Part shown: positions 8,672 through 17,618 of the stretch, piece after piece | Position numbering within the stretch: the first letter of the stretch is position 1 | Layout: every line of letters begins with the position of its first letter | Origin: Dichelobacter nodosus | GTDB lineage: Bacteria; Pseudomonadota; Gammaproteobacteria; Beggiatoales; Beggiatoaceae | Reading direction: 5' to 3' | Length of the DNA stretch: 64,000 nt | Assembly (NCBI GenBank): GCA_020720085.1 | Contig: DYPE01000001.1 | Span: 21,231 to 85,230 of the forward strand | Made by a program: the position numbers and the translations under genes | The notes under the pieces: model-generated | Told to the model about the DNA's origin: nothing | What the model saw: the letters and a program-made list of their open reading frames with translations, nothing else | Database searches by the model: none

Positions 8672-9670
8672 ATGACCATCAGCATCCACAGCTTTTTTGA
8701 ACACCACGCAGACTACTTGCAAGCGAAATGGCTCTGTGGTGAACAGGGCGGGCAAAGGCCAGTGCCACTGGCGCAACAAGATCATGCCAATGTGCCGTGC
8801 ATGGCGGTAAATTTTTTCAACGTGGTACGGCCTGCACGCATCCAAGTGATTGCAGATAAAGAATTGGCATACTTGGAACGGCACACGCCGGAGCAACTGC
8901 GCGTTCTGCTACGCGACATGTTCCAAGAATGCCCGCCTGCGTGCATTCTGCTGGCCAATCAGCCCTGCCCACCTGTATTACACGAATTGGCAGAGAGATT
9001 TGCCATTCCTGTGCTCCACAGCCATGCCGCTGGCCATGTATTGGTGGGCCGACTGCAAAAGTTACTGGCACGATTGAATGCGAACAAAACCACCCTGCAC
9101 GGTGTGTTCATGGACGTGCTGGGCATGGGCGTGCTGATCATGGGCGACAGTGGCTGCGGCAAAAGCGAATTGGCGTTGGAATTGATCAGCCGAGGACACC
9201 GTCTAGTAGCGGACGACGCGCCGGAATTCGTGCGCGTGGAACCGAACGATTTGCGTGGCCATTGCCCGCACGGGCTGGGGCATTTTCTCGAAGTACGCGG
9301 CCTGGGCGTGCTTAACATCAAAAAAATGTACGGCGAAAACTCCATCAAGCCGCGCAAATATCTGCACCTCATTGTCCGCCTAGTCAGTATTTCCAGCGTA
9401 GATGCCTGCAATCCGATGGAACGGCTGGAAGGCATCTACCGCACCCGCGACATCCTCGGCGTGGACGTGCAAGAGATTTTGCTGCCCGTAGCGTTGGGGC
9501 GCAATTTGGCGGTATTGGTCGAATCCGCAGTGCGCAACCACACCCTGCGCCTGCAAGGCTACAAAGCGATTGATGATTTCAGCGCGCGCCAAACGCAAAT
9601 TATGCGCCATGAAAGCGTGGACGGCGAGGACGATGATCTACGCCAACAAATATCGCCGCCCGCCGCATGA
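8672..9670 (+). CDS. hprK: HPr kinase/phosphorylase
   Basis: A 332-residue bifunctional Ser/Thr kinase/phosphorylase of HPr-type phosphocarriers. The N-terminal domain is followed by the catalytic half with LHGVFMDVLGMGVLIMGDSG (His143 region) and Walker A GDSGCGKS (158-165). The signature block EVRGLGVLNIKKMYGE follows, then a C-terminal helix. In proteobacteria it sits in nitrogen/carbon PTS clusters near rpoN, controlling HPr rather than classical Gram-positive catabolite repression. Here ptsN, rapZ and ptsH are absent from the cluster, so its HPr partner must be elsewhere. The stop overlaps the start of the next gene (ATGA). Confidence 0.95.
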   Translation: MTISIHSFFEHHADYLQAKWLCGEQGGQRPVPLAQQDHANVPCMAVNFFNVVRPARIQVIADKELAYLERHTPEQLRVLLRDMFQECPPACILLANQPCPPVLHELAERFAIPVLHSHAAGHVLVGRLQKLLARLNANKTTLHGVFMDVLGMGVLIMGDSGCGKSELALELISRGHRLVADDAPEFVRVEPNDLRGHCPHGLGHFLEVRGLGVLNIKKMYGENSIKPRKYLHLIVRLVSISSVDACNPMERLEGIYRTRDILGVDVQEILLPVALGRNLAVLVESAVRNHTLRLQGYKAIDDFSARQTQIMRHESVDGEDDDLRQQISPPAA

Positions 9671-10338
9671 ATCTCAGCACAGCCTTAATTTCCACACCAT
9701 GGTACTGGCTGGGCCATGCCGTGGTCTGGCCAGCACTGTTGCTTGCCGCATGGCGGGCGGACTGGCGGCGCATCCAAGACCCAGGCGACAGCCATGTACT
9801 GTTTGCTGCTGTCCTGATTGTGTGGCTAATGTGGCGCATGTCCATCAGTCTCAACCACGCACCGGGTTTAGAATTTCACGTGCTGCTCGCCACCAGCGCC
9901 ACCTTGATGTTCGGCTGGCCATTCGCGCTATTTTGCGTTAGCCTCGCGCAAGCGCTGTTGTCATTGGAAGGGCGCGCCGCATGGGATGGCTACGCAGTGA
10001 ATGTCCTGTGCAACGGCTTCACGCCAATTTTTATCACCGTGCTGATTCACCGCGCCAGCGCGCGTTGGCTGCCCCGGCATTTTTTCATTTACATTTATGC
10101 CAGCGCTTTTTTGGCCGGCGGGCTGGGCATGTTGGCCAGCCGCCTACTGGGCATGATTGTGCTCATCAGCAGCGGCGCATATGCACTAGAGCAACTGCAT
10201 AGCGAATATGTCAGCATTTTACCCATCATGCTGTTCCCGGAAGCCTTCCTGAACGGCGCAATCATGACGCTGCTGGTGGCGTTTCAACCGTCCTGGGTAA
10301 GTAGTTTTCAGGATAAAGAATATTTGCATGGAAAATAA
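9667..10338 (+). CDS. CbiM-like integral membrane protein (energy-coupling factor permease-like)
   Basis: A 223-residue protein with about six hydrophobic segments (near 12-27, 40-54, 66-98, 110-125, 138-175 and 190-206). Proteins of this appearance are annotated as energy-coupling factor permease-like, related to CbiM/NikM metal-uptake S-components. The usual CbiM start (MHIxDG) and its metal-binding N-terminal His are absent, so metal transport is doubtful. It overlaps hprK by 4 bp and lies 11 bp upstream of the phosphomutase gene. Function is not known; the family assignment is from overall character only. Confidence 0.55.
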   Translation: MNLSTALISTPWYWLGHAVVWPALLLAAWRADWRRIQDPGDSHVLFAAVLIVWLMWRMSISLNHAPGLEFHVLLATSATLMFGWPFALFCVSLAQALLSLEGRAAWDGYAVNVLCNGFTPIFITVLIHRASARWLPRHFFIYIYASAFLAGGLGMLASRLLGMIVLISSGAYALEQLHSEYVSILPIMLFPEAFLNGAIMTLLVAFQPSWVSSFQDKEYLHGK

Positions 10339-10349
10339 AGGATTGGAGT

Positions 10350-11723
10350 ATGTCTGTTTTTCGCGCCTATGACATCCGTGGCATTGTGGATCAAACCCTG
10401 ACCGAAGACCTGGTATATCACATTGGCCGCGCTCTTGGCCTGGAAGCCGCAGCACTTGGACAAGACAGTGTGGTGGTGGGGCGTGACGGGCGTCTGTCCG
10501 GGCCGCGCTTGCTGGCGCAACTGACGCGCGGTCTGCGCGACGCGGGCCGCCACGTCATCCACGTGGGCATGGTGCCCACGCCTGTGCTGTATTTCGCCAC
10601 CTACCACTGGCACACCGGCTCAGGCGTGCAAATTACCGGCAGCCACAATCCGCCGCAATACAATGGCCTCAAAATCATGCTGGCAGGCCGCACCCTGTTT
10701 GGTGAAGACATTCAACAATTACAACGCCGCATTGCCGACCAGGAAACCCAAACCCCGCCCGCAGCCCAGCTCGGCACCTACGAAGAGCGCGACATCCGCG
10801 ATGCCTATCTGCAACGCATCCTCGGCGATGTACGCCTGCAACGCCCGCTTACCGTGGTAGTAGACTGCGGCAATGGCGCAGCAGGTGAACTGGCACCACG
10901 GCTGCTAGCACAGCTAGGCGCAAACGTCATCCCACTTTTTTGCGAAGTCGACGGCCATTTCCCCAACCATCACCCCGACCCCAGCAAACCGGAAAACCTG
11001 CGCGATCTCATTGCAGCAGTGCAAGCGCATGGCGCAGACTTGGGCCTGGCATTCGACGGCGACGGCGACCGTCTGGGCGTAGTGACGCCAGACGGCACGA
11101 TTATCTGGCCGGATCGGCAAATGATGCTGTACGCCCGCGACATTTTGGCACGTCATCCGGGCGGCACCATTTTGTACGACGTGAAATGCACCCGCCATCT
11201 GGCCACCGAAATTCAAGCGGCTGGCGGCCAGCCGCTGATGTGGAAAACTGGCCATTCGTTCATGAAATCCAAACTCAAAGAAAGCGGCGCATTGTTGGCT
11301 GGCGAAATGAGCGGCCACATATTTTTTCAAGAACGCTGGTACGGCTTTGACGACGCGCTCTACACCGCAGCCCGTTTGTTAGAAATTTTGTCCGCACAAC
11401 CGCTTGCGCCACAAGAAGTTTTCGCCACCCTGCCCAATGCGGTCAGCACCCCAGAACTCAACCTCATGGTTGAAGAAGGACGGCCTTTCACGCTGATGGC
11501 AGAACTCCAGCGCAAGGCACAATTTAGCGATGCCATCATTCACACCGTGGACGGTCTGCGCGTGGAGTACCCCGATGCCTGGGGGCTGGTGCGCGCCTCC
11601 AACACCACGCCCTGCCTGGTGCTACGCTTTGAAGGTGACACCCCACAAGCGCTAGAGCGCATCCAAACACAATTCCGCCAACAATTGCTGGCAATAGACA
11701 GCGGATTGACGTTACCATTTTAA
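10350..11723 (+). CDS. algC: Phosphomannomutase/phosphoglucomutase, AlgC type
   Basis: A 457-residue alpha-D-phosphohexomutase that interconverts hexose 1- and 6-phosphates. It opens with VFRAYDIRGIVDQTL. The active-site phosphoserine loop is QITGSHNPPQYNGLKI, the Mg2+ loop is FDGDGDRLGVV, and the sugar-binding loop is LAGEMSGHIFF. The C-terminal phosphate-binding loop is in RASNTTPCLVLRFEG. Length matches Pseudomonas AlgC (463). It supplies GDP-mannose or UDP-glucose precursors for LPS and exopolysaccharide, and glucose-1-phosphate for glycogen. GGAG ribosome site about 5 bp before the ATG. Confidence 0.94.
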   Translation: MSVFRAYDIRGIVDQTLTEDLVYHIGRALGLEAAALGQDSVVVGRDGRLSGPRLLAQLTRGLRDAGRHVIHVGMVPTPVLYFATYHWHTGSGVQITGSHNPPQYNGLKIMLAGRTLFGEDIQQLQRRIADQETQTPPAAQLGTYEERDIRDAYLQRILGDVRLQRPLTVVVDCGNGAAGELAPRLLAQLGANVIPLFCEVDGHFPNHHPDPSKPENLRDLIAAVQAHGADLGLAFDGDGDRLGVVTPDGTIIWPDRQMMLYARDILARHPGGTILYDVKCTRHLATEIQAAGGQPLMWKTGHSFMKSKLKESGALLAGEMSGHIFFQERWYGFDDALYTAARLLEILSAQPLAPQEVFATLPNAVSTPELNLMVEEGRPFTLMAELQRKAQFSDAIIHTVDGLRVEYPDAWGLVRASNTTPCLVLRFEGDTPQALERIQTQFRQQLLAIDSGLTLPF

Positions 11724-11809
11724 CTCATCTTTTTTGCAGCGCGCGCTCTTTGCCTAGCAGGAAGAAGCACTTGAAATAACGCCGAAGCTGCTGGACGTTA
11801 TCCACCAAC

Positions 11810-11843
11810 AACCCGCCGGGATAAAATGCCAAGCGGGTTTTTT
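11810..11843 (+). terminator. Rho-independent terminator after algC
   Basis: AACCCGC (11810-11816) pairs with GCGGGTT (11833-11839) across a 16-nt loop and runs into a T tract (11838-11843). It ends the kdsC-to-algC transcript before the solute-binding protein gene. Confidence 0.7.
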
Positions 11844-11914
11844 ATTGATGCAAAGTGCTAAAATGCAGGCGGTGGATGGTTTACTGCTTTTTGGTTGGCT
11901 ACGAGGGGAAAAAA

Positions 11915-12709
11915 ATGAATACATCTGTGAAATGTATGAATAAATATATAAATAAAACGCTGCTTGCTGGTTATTTGTTGTGCGCTGCTGGTGGCGCATC
12001 CGCCGAGACGGTGGTACTGGCGGCGGATGTTTGGTGTCCCATCAATTGTGAACCAGCGAGTGCCACGCCTGGCTATATGATTGAAATCGCGAAGAAAGCG
12101 CTGGAAACTGCCGGACATACCCTGGAATATCGGGTTTTGCCGTGGAGCCGGGCAATTGAAGAAGCGCGGCGCGGCGATATTGACGGCATTATTGGCGCGT
12201 ATCAATACGATGTGCCGGATTTTGTCTTTCCTGAAGTTGCGCAAGGGTTATTGAACGATGTGTTTTATGTCAAGCGCGACAGCACTTGGCAGTACAACGG
12301 CGTGGCATCGTTGTCAACCATCTCGTTGGCGGTGGTGCAAGACTATGGTTACACCGATGAGTTGAATCCGTATGTCCAGGAAAATCTCAATAACAACGCC
12401 AGAATCCAAGTGGCATCGGGAGACGATGCGCTGAATAGCAATATCCGCAAATTGCTAAAGGGGCGGGTGGATGCGTTGGTGGAAAGTGCGCCAGTATTTT
12501 GGTTTGTCGCCGCGCAACTGGGGGTAACTGAACAGGTCAAAGAAGCGGGACAAACTACGGAAAAGGCGCGGGTGTTTATTGCATTTTCGCCGCAAAAAGC
12601 GCAATCCAAAACCTACGCCAAGCTGATTGCTGACACCACGCAGGCGTTGCGGGCATCGGGTGAATTGGCTACGCTTTTAGCAAAATACAACTTGCGGGAC
12701 TGGCAATAA
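11915..12709 (+). CDS. Periplasmic solute-binding protein, amino-acid type (SBP_bac_3-like)
   Basis: A 264-residue secreted protein. The ATG at 11915 is preceded by GAGGGG; the frame is open 20 codons further up but without signal-peptide character. The signal peptide ends near AAGGASA-ETV. The mature part has the family-3 layout: VLAADVWCPINCEPASATPG, then MIEIAKKALETAGH, then SRAIEEARRGDIDGIIGAY and a C-terminal LRDWQ. No ABC permease or ATPase is adjacent; a chemoreceptor gene starts 5 bp downstream. I infer that it binds a small ligand and serves sensing rather than uptake. The ligand cannot be told. Confidence 0.8.
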   Translation: MNTSVKCMNKYINKTLLAGYLLCAAGGASAETVVLAADVWCPINCEPASATPGYMIEIAKKALETAGHTLEYRVLPWSRAIEEARRGDIDGIIGAYQYDVPDFVFPEVAQGLLNDVFYVKRDSTWQYNGVASLSTISLAVVQDYGYTDELNPYVQENLNNNARIQVASGDDALNSNIRKLLKGRVDALVESAPVFWFVAAQLGVTEQVKEAGQTTEKARVFIAFSPQKAQSKTYAKLIADTTQALRASGELATLLAKYNLRDWQ

Positions 12710-12713
12710 ACGC

Positions 12714-14402
12714 ATGAAGCGCCTGACGATCATTGGAATGCGCTCGATCGCATCGCGGGTGGCGGTGGTGGCCGCCGTCACCATTATCGTGTTGCTGGGC
12801 AGCGGCAGTTATTGGCTGATCCAGCAAGAACGCGCCACGATTGTTGAATATAACCGTGCATTTCGGGACAAAATGTTGTTGGCACTGAATGCACAAACCC
12901 AACGCCTGGAAGCGTCTTTGCACCACAACATGCACTTGCACAGCACGATTCTCGCCGAGAACATTGCGCCGTTTTTGTTTAACTATGTTGAAAAAGACTT
13001 GCAAACGGCTTTAGTTGCCTTTCTGCGCTATCCTGAAGTGCAAATGGTGCAGGTATTTGACGACACCGATGCACCATTTGCCGCCGCTTGGCGCGAAAAT
13101 GACCAGGCGCATCGCGGCAAAACGCCGCCCGATACGCTGCTGGCGGCAGCGCAAGCCAGGCGCTGGCATCAGGTTGAAGCGCGGTCCACCCATCATGACA
13201 AGCCAGTCGGCAAATTGCTCATAGCATACGACGACAGCGCACTCCGTGCTGCGGTGACAAGACAGCGCGACGAGATGTTGACGGAGATTGAAGCATCGTA
13301 TCAACACCACCATCAGCGCTGGCTGCACAGCGTATATGTGCAAATCGTCGGCATCAGCGTGATTGTGGTCATTCTGGTCAGCTTGCTCAGCGCCATTTTG
13401 CACCACTTGGTACACCGCCCGCTGCGGCATTTACTCGCGGCAAGCAGCCGTTTGGCGGCGCTTGATTTAACCGTCGTCATCCACAACCAGCACGGCAATA
13501 CCGAAATCGCGCAGTTTGCCGAGGCAATCGCACATATTGTCGCCACGTTCCGCAGTGTTTTGACCCAACTGCAAACATCCGGCATTCAAATGCGCTCCGC
13601 AACCGCCGAACTAACCGCAACCTCCAAACAGCACGAAGCGGTGTTGCAATCACAAGTTGAAGCCACGCGGGCCGCAAGCCGGTCAGTCGCCGACATTTCC
13701 ACCGCCGCCAGCGAATTGAATTACAACCTCCAAGCCGTTGCCGTCACCTCACAACAAGCCGAGTTATACGCCAAACAAGGACGTGACGACTTGGTGGTGA
13801 TGCAAGACGCCATGCACAAAATGGCGCTCGCCTCACAAACCGTCGCGGCACGATTGCAGGCAATTGACCACAAAACCGCCAATATCACCCAAGTCATTAC
13901 GGCAATTACCAAAGTCGCCGATCAAACCAATCTGTTATCGCTGAATGCCGCCATTGAAGCGGAAAAAGCGGGGGAGTCGGGACGTGGTTTTGCCGTTGTC
14001 GCCCAAGAAATTCGCCGCCTTGCCGACCAAACCGCCGTAGCAGCGCTGGATATTGACGATATGGTTGGCGAAATGCAGCAAAGTGTGCGCGAAGGCGTGG
14101 CGGGAATTGCTAATTTCACTGAAGAAGTGCGCCATAACGTTGCCAATGTGTCGCGCTTGAGCGGGCAACTTGGACAAATTATTGAACATACGCAAATTTT
14201 GCTGCCGCACTTTAACGAAGTGAACCTAGCCGTCAAACGCCAATCCGATAGCGCCCGCCAAATCGACCAGCTTATGCGCAATTTAGACGAGGAAATGCAC
14301 GAAACTGCAACCGCACTCAAAGAATCCTTCTTGGCGCTCGGTCACTTAAACGAGGCGGCAAACAGTCTGCATAGTCAATTGACACAATTTAAGGTGGAAT
14401 AG
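12714..14402 (+). CDS. Methyl-accepting chemotaxis protein
   Basis: A 562-residue transmembrane receptor. TM1 is at about 12-35 and a periplasmic sensor domain of about 165 residues follows. TM2 lies near 207-232, followed by HAMP and a long coiled coil. The conserved hairpin tip reads ITKVADQTNLLSLNAAIEAE and continues to AGESGRGFAVVAQEIRRLAD, the CheA/CheW contact. No C-terminal CheR pentapeptide is present. It directly follows the solute-binding protein gene, so the two may form a receptor-ligand pair feeding CheA, perhaps the ChpA system at 37147. Confidence 0.93.
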   Translation: MKRLTIIGMRSIASRVAVVAAVTIIVLLGSGSYWLIQQERATIVEYNRAFRDKMLLALNAQTQRLEASLHHNMHLHSTILAENIAPFLFNYVEKDLQTALVAFLRYPEVQMVQVFDDTDAPFAAAWRENDQAHRGKTPPDTLLAAAQARRWHQVEARSTHHDKPVGKLLIAYDDSALRAAVTRQRDEMLTEIEASYQHHHQRWLHSVYVQIVGISVIVVILVSLLSAILHHLVHRPLRHLLAASSRLAALDLTVVIHNQHGNTEIAQFAEAIAHIVATFRSVLTQLQTSGIQMRSATAELTATSKQHEAVLQSQVEATRAASRSVADISTAASELNYNLQAVAVTSQQAELYAKQGRDDLVVMQDAMHKMALASQTVAARLQAIDHKTANITQVITAITKVADQTNLLSLNAAIEAEKAGESGRGFAVVAQEIRRLADQTAVAALDIDDMVGEMQQSVREGVAGIANFTEEVRHNVANVSRLSGQLGQIIEHTQILLPHFNEVNLAVKRQSDSARQIDQLMRNLDEEMHETATALKESFLALGHLNEAANSLHSQLTQFKVE

Positions 14403-14434
14403 CCAAGTAGGGTGGACAAAACGTCCCTTCGGCC

Positions 14435-14728
14435 ATGGGGCTGGACATCATCTATCTTCAGGCCAAACGCTGGGACAGTACCGTAGGCCGCCCGGAAGTC
14501 CAGAAATTCGCCGGAGCGTTGGCGGGTCAACATGCCAATAAGGGGATTTTTATCACCACGGCCAGCTTCAGCAAAGAAGCTTGGCAATTCGCCAACACGA
14601 TTTCTTCTAAAATCATTTTGATTGACGGTGAGCGTTTGGCAGAATTAATGATTGATTATAATGTGGGTATTTCTACCATTGCTTCTTATGAAATCAAAAA
14701 GATTGACTTAGATTATTTTACCGAATGA
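14435..14728 (+). pseudogene. Mrr-type restriction endonuclease fragment (C-terminal part)
   Basis: 97 codons matching the C-terminal half of Mrr_cat nucleases: IYLQAKRW, VGRPEVQKFAGALAGQ, KGIFITTASFSKEA, then IVLIDGEQLA-like KIILIDGERLAELMIDYNVG. The (Q/E)xK part of the PD-(D/E)xK site is kept, but the preceding catalytic Asp motif (usually GxDGGIDG) and the N-terminal DNA-binding domain are gone. The frame is closed by a TAG just upstream. It begins 33 bp after the chemoreceptor stop, so the 5' part was deleted at a junction there. Not expected to cut DNA. Confidence 0.75.
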
Positions 14729-15064
14729 GGCAATTGCAAAATTCCAAAAAACGCAGGAATTTTCCGCCAGCAATTCCCGCCGGGAGTGGTCGTGATACCA
14801 CTGACCATGTCATTTAGGTTCAATAGGTTAGCCAAATTTACCGAACTTTTGGTTTAATTTGAGCAAACGGTAAGTCGGTTTGTTGGCATAATTTTGTCTG
14901 TGTCTACAGATTTTTTTAGTGATTTTCAGTATACTTTTTAATAGAAACCACAGGCCGTAGCCATCACGCAATCCAGGCATGGAGCCGCATAATTTAATGA
15001 TTTACAATAGAAAATAATTGGATTGCATACGGGTATGGCACATAAAATAACATGAGGAATCATT
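14729..15064. other. AT-rich intergenic region before the LysM peptidase
   Basis: 336 bp without a convincing gene. It holds a 32-bp repeat (14769-14800) shared with 21651-21682. Possible promoter elements are TATACT in CAGTATACTTTT and TTGGAT...TAAAAT just before the next gene, whose ribosome site is GAGG. The low GC compared with neighbours fits leftover accessory DNA around the Mrr fragment. Confidence 0.5.
14769..14800 (+). repeat. 32-bp dispersed repeat, copy 1
   Basis: Starts AGCAATTCCCGC and ends GTCGTGATACCA; 29 of 32 positions match 21651-21682. It lies 40 bp after the Mrr fragment. The second copy lies about 340 bp before the truncated STAND gene. Confidence 0.7.
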
Positions 15065-16783
15065 ATGCGCCGCGTCACGAAAATCAACTATGACCGCCGA
15101 ATGCTCTCTGGGCATAACACGTTAGCGCGCAAAAAAGCTTTTGATCTACGCGCTTGGCTGTTTCCCACGCATTTTTCTGCGTCTAGTGCCTACCTGGTTA
15201 CTACTGTGCGCAATCAGGCCACGCGCCACACGCCTTCGCGTATCTGGGCGGTAACCGCCCATGTTGCGTTGGCAATAGGCATCACTGCCTGGCTGTCCTC
15301 GTTGGGGTGGGCGTTGGCCTACACCAAAGACTTGCTCGCGCCTTTGGCCAAGGAATCCTGGCTGGCGCAACAAACTGTCGCTGTAAAGACGCAATCCCCC
15401 GATCCAGCACCGCTGGAACCCACGGCAGCACAAGGCCAACCTAAAACCCGCGAACTGGCATTGCCCGCTTTGCATGAACTCGCTGTTACGCCTGCGTTCC
15501 AGGCTTTGCCTGGTGATGCGCAGGATGGCGCGTCAGCATTAGAACTCACCGCTGCCAGTGATACTACTCTCCAGGCAGATGCGGACACCGCGCAACCGCA
15601 AGAAAATCAATCCGCTTCAACACTCACCTTGCGCGAGGAATTGGCGGAAGACCCTTCGTGGCGCAGCATCAGCGTGCGCTCAGGGGATACCTTGGCTGCT
15701 ATTTTTAACCGCTATGGCCTAAACTCCAATGAATTGCACGAGATTATAAATCTCAACAAAGAATCTAGACAATTGCGTAATTTGCAACCAGGACAAATGC
15801 TCTTTATTAAATCCGATGATGAGGGCGTGGTACAAGAAATCATCAAACAACTCAGTTTGACCCATGATCTGCGCATTACCCGCGACACGGAAAATCCAGC
15901 AACCAACTTTGTCAGCACTATGCAAACCCGCGAGTTAGAACGGCGTGTTGCGGTGTCTCATGGCGAAATTTCCACCACGTTATATGAAAGTGGCCGTAAG
16001 AATGGCCTTTCCTTTGACTTGCTCAACCAATTGGTCAAACTGTTCGCCTGGGATGTGGACTTTGCCTTGGACATCCAGCCAGGTGACCACTTTGCAGTGA
16101 TTTATGAGTCGTTTTACGAGAATAATGAAGAAGTTAAAACCGGAGAAATTCTGGCGGCGGAATTTGTTAATAACGGCAATGTGTTCCGTGCTGTACGCTT
16201 TACCGATACCCAGGGCATGAGCGGCTATTACACCCCAGAAGGCAATAGTTTGGAAAAAGCTTTTCTACGCACGCCTGTGAAAGTGGGTTATGTTACTTCC
16301 CATTTTAGTTCAGGACGTTACCATCCTTCCTTGCACGAAATCAAAGCGCATAACGGCGTGGACTACGGCGCACCCAAGGGCACGCCAGTATTTGCCACTG
16401 GGCGCGGCAAAGTGGAATTCCTTGGTTGGCGCAATGGCTATGGTAAAACCATAGAAATCAGCCATGGTGACCATTACAGCACGGTGTATGGCCATTTATC
16501 ACGCTTTGCCAAGGAATTGCAGGCAGGTGACCGCGTGGAGCAAGGCCAAGAAATCGGCTATGTGGGTTCCACTGGCCTGGCCACTGGGCCACATTTACAC
16601 TACGAATTTCAAATCGATGGCGTGCATAAAAACCCTTTGACCGTGAAATTGCCCAATTCCTTGCCCATTGCGCCGGAATACTTGCACGCCTTTCAAGAAG
16701 CCAGCACGCCGTTGCTGGCGCAACTCGATCAACAGCGCCAAGTCGCTGCTTCGGCACAAAACGCCGCCTCCCCCACACCATAA
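15065..16783 (+). CDS. LysM-M23 murein endopeptidase, MepM-like
   Basis: A 572-residue envelope protein. A basic N-terminus of about 55 residues precedes one membrane anchor (about 62-85), so it is probably a membrane-tethered periplasmic enzyme. A LysM/OapA-type module follows (SVRSGDTLAAIFNRYGLNSN to LQPGQMLFIK). The M23 (LytM) zinc peptidase has HNGVDYGAP (His and Asp ligands), VYGHL and HLHYEF (HxH). It cleaves D-Ala-mDAP crosslinks to allow sidewall growth, as E. coli MepM does. One 15-bp mini-palindrome lies in the linker at 15490-15504, encoding part of TPAFQALPG. The start has a GAGG site. Confidence 0.9.
   Translation: MRRVTKINYDRRMLSGHNTLARKKAFDLRAWLFPTHFSASSAYLVTTVRNQATRHTPSRIWAVTAHVALAIGITAWLSSLGWALAYTKDLLAPLAKESWLAQQTVAVKTQSPDPAPLEPTAAQGQPKTRELALPALHELAVTPAFQALPGDAQDGASALELTAASDTTLQADADTAQPQENQSASTLTLREELAEDPSWRSISVRSGDTLAAIFNRYGLNSNELHEIINLNKESRQLRNLQPGQMLFIKSDDEGVVQEIIKQLSLTHDLRITRDTENPATNFVSTMQTRELERRVAVSHGEISTTLYESGRKNGLSFDLLNQLVKLFAWDVDFALDIQPGDHFAVIYESFYENNEEVKTGEILAAEFVNNGNVFRAVRFTDTQGMSGYYTPEGNSLEKAFLRTPVKVGYVTSHFSSGRYHPSLHEIKAHNGVDYGAPKGTPVFATGRGKVEFLGWRNGYGKTIEISHGDHYSTVYGHLSRFAKELQAGDRVEQGQEIGYVGSTGLATGPHLHYEFQIDGVHKNPLTVKLPNSLPIAPEYLHAFQEASTPLLAQLDQQRQVAASAQNAASPTP
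15490..15504 (+). repeat. 15-bp mini-palindrome inside a coding linker
   Basis: GCCTGCGTTCCAGGC, identical to 3664-3678. It sits in frame in the low-complexity linker of the MepM-like gene, where extra residues are tolerated. Confidence 0.7.
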
Positions 16784-16795
16784 AGGAATCGCATC

Positions 16796-17215
16796 ATGAC
16801 CCGCGCTACAGGAGCCGCATCCATCAATGCCGGACGTTTTCTCATGGGCTTGGCCATGCTTATCGCTGGCGGTTATCTATTTTTTGACAATATCCAGGTT
16901 GCCCAACACTTTAGCTTTCATTCCTCTTTGTACCAAGTGGGTGGCGTACGCATTACCTCGGGCATGACCTTGATTCCATTTTTATTTGGCGTGGGTATGA
17001 TTTTTTATAATCCAGATAATGATTTGGGTTGGATTTTGGTGATTGCCACCCTGGTAATGATTGCGGTGGGGGTAATCACTTCCGTGCAATTTCACCTCAG
17101 GCCCATGTCGGTGTTTGAATTACTGATGATTCTCGGCTTGGCTTTGGGCGGGCTGGGTTTACTGCTCAGCGCATTGCGCGGTTCATCGCGCTCTACTTCT
17201 TCTTCAAAATCTTAA
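16796..17215 (+). CDS. Small integral membrane protein of unknown function
   Basis: A 139-residue protein with four hydrophobic segments (about 14-31, 56-70, 77-97 and 105-125) and a Ser-rich basic tail. It starts 12 bp after the peptidase gene and ends 11 bp before hinT, so the three are likely one transcript. The ATG is preceded by AAAGGAAT. I recognise no family. Confidence 0.7.
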   Translation: MTRATGAASINAGRFLMGLAMLIAGGYLFFDNIQVAQHFSFHSSLYQVGGVRITSGMTLIPFLFGVGMIFYNPDNDLGWILVIATLVMIAVGVITSVQFHLRPMSVFELLMILGLALGGLGLLLSALRGSSRSTSSSKS

Positions 17216-17226
17216 ACAGGCAAGCC

Positions 17227-17571
17227 ATGACCGCAACTACGATTTTTGACAAAATTATCCGCCGTGAAATTCCTGCTGACATTGTGTATGAAGATGAGCA
17301 ATGCCTGGCATTCCGCGACATCTCGCCGCAAGCGCCCATGCATATTTTGCTGATTCCGAAAAAGCCTTTGCCGCAACTGTCCCACGCCCAGCCCGAAGAC
17401 GCTACGCTGCTCGGCCATTTACTGATAATTGCCAGCCAAATCGCCAGCCAACAGGGATATGCCAACGCCTTCCGCCTGGTCATCAACAATGGCGAAGCCG
17501 CAGGCCAAACCGTGTTCCATCTGCACCTCCACTTGTTGGCGGGCCGCGATTTTACCTGGCCGCCTGGCTAG
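17227..17571 (+). CDS. hinT: HIT-family purine nucleoside phosphoramidase
   Basis: A 114-residue HIT protein with TIFDKIIRREIPADIVYEDE at the start and the histidine triad in GQTVFHLHLHLLAGR. HinT enzymes hydrolyse AMP-lysine-type phosphoramidates in the cytoplasm; the physiological substrate is uncertain. Length is typical. It converges with nadB (48-bp gap). Confidence 0.93.
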   Translation: MTATTIFDKIIRREIPADIVYEDEQCLAFRDISPQAPMHILLIPKKPLPQLSHAQPEDATLLGHLLIIASQIASQQGYANAFRLVINNGEAAGQTVFHLHLHLLAGRDFTWPPG

Positions 17572-17618
17572 CCAACTTGGCGTAGCGCCAGGCAGAAAGG
17601 CGTACATTTGTGCCACGG

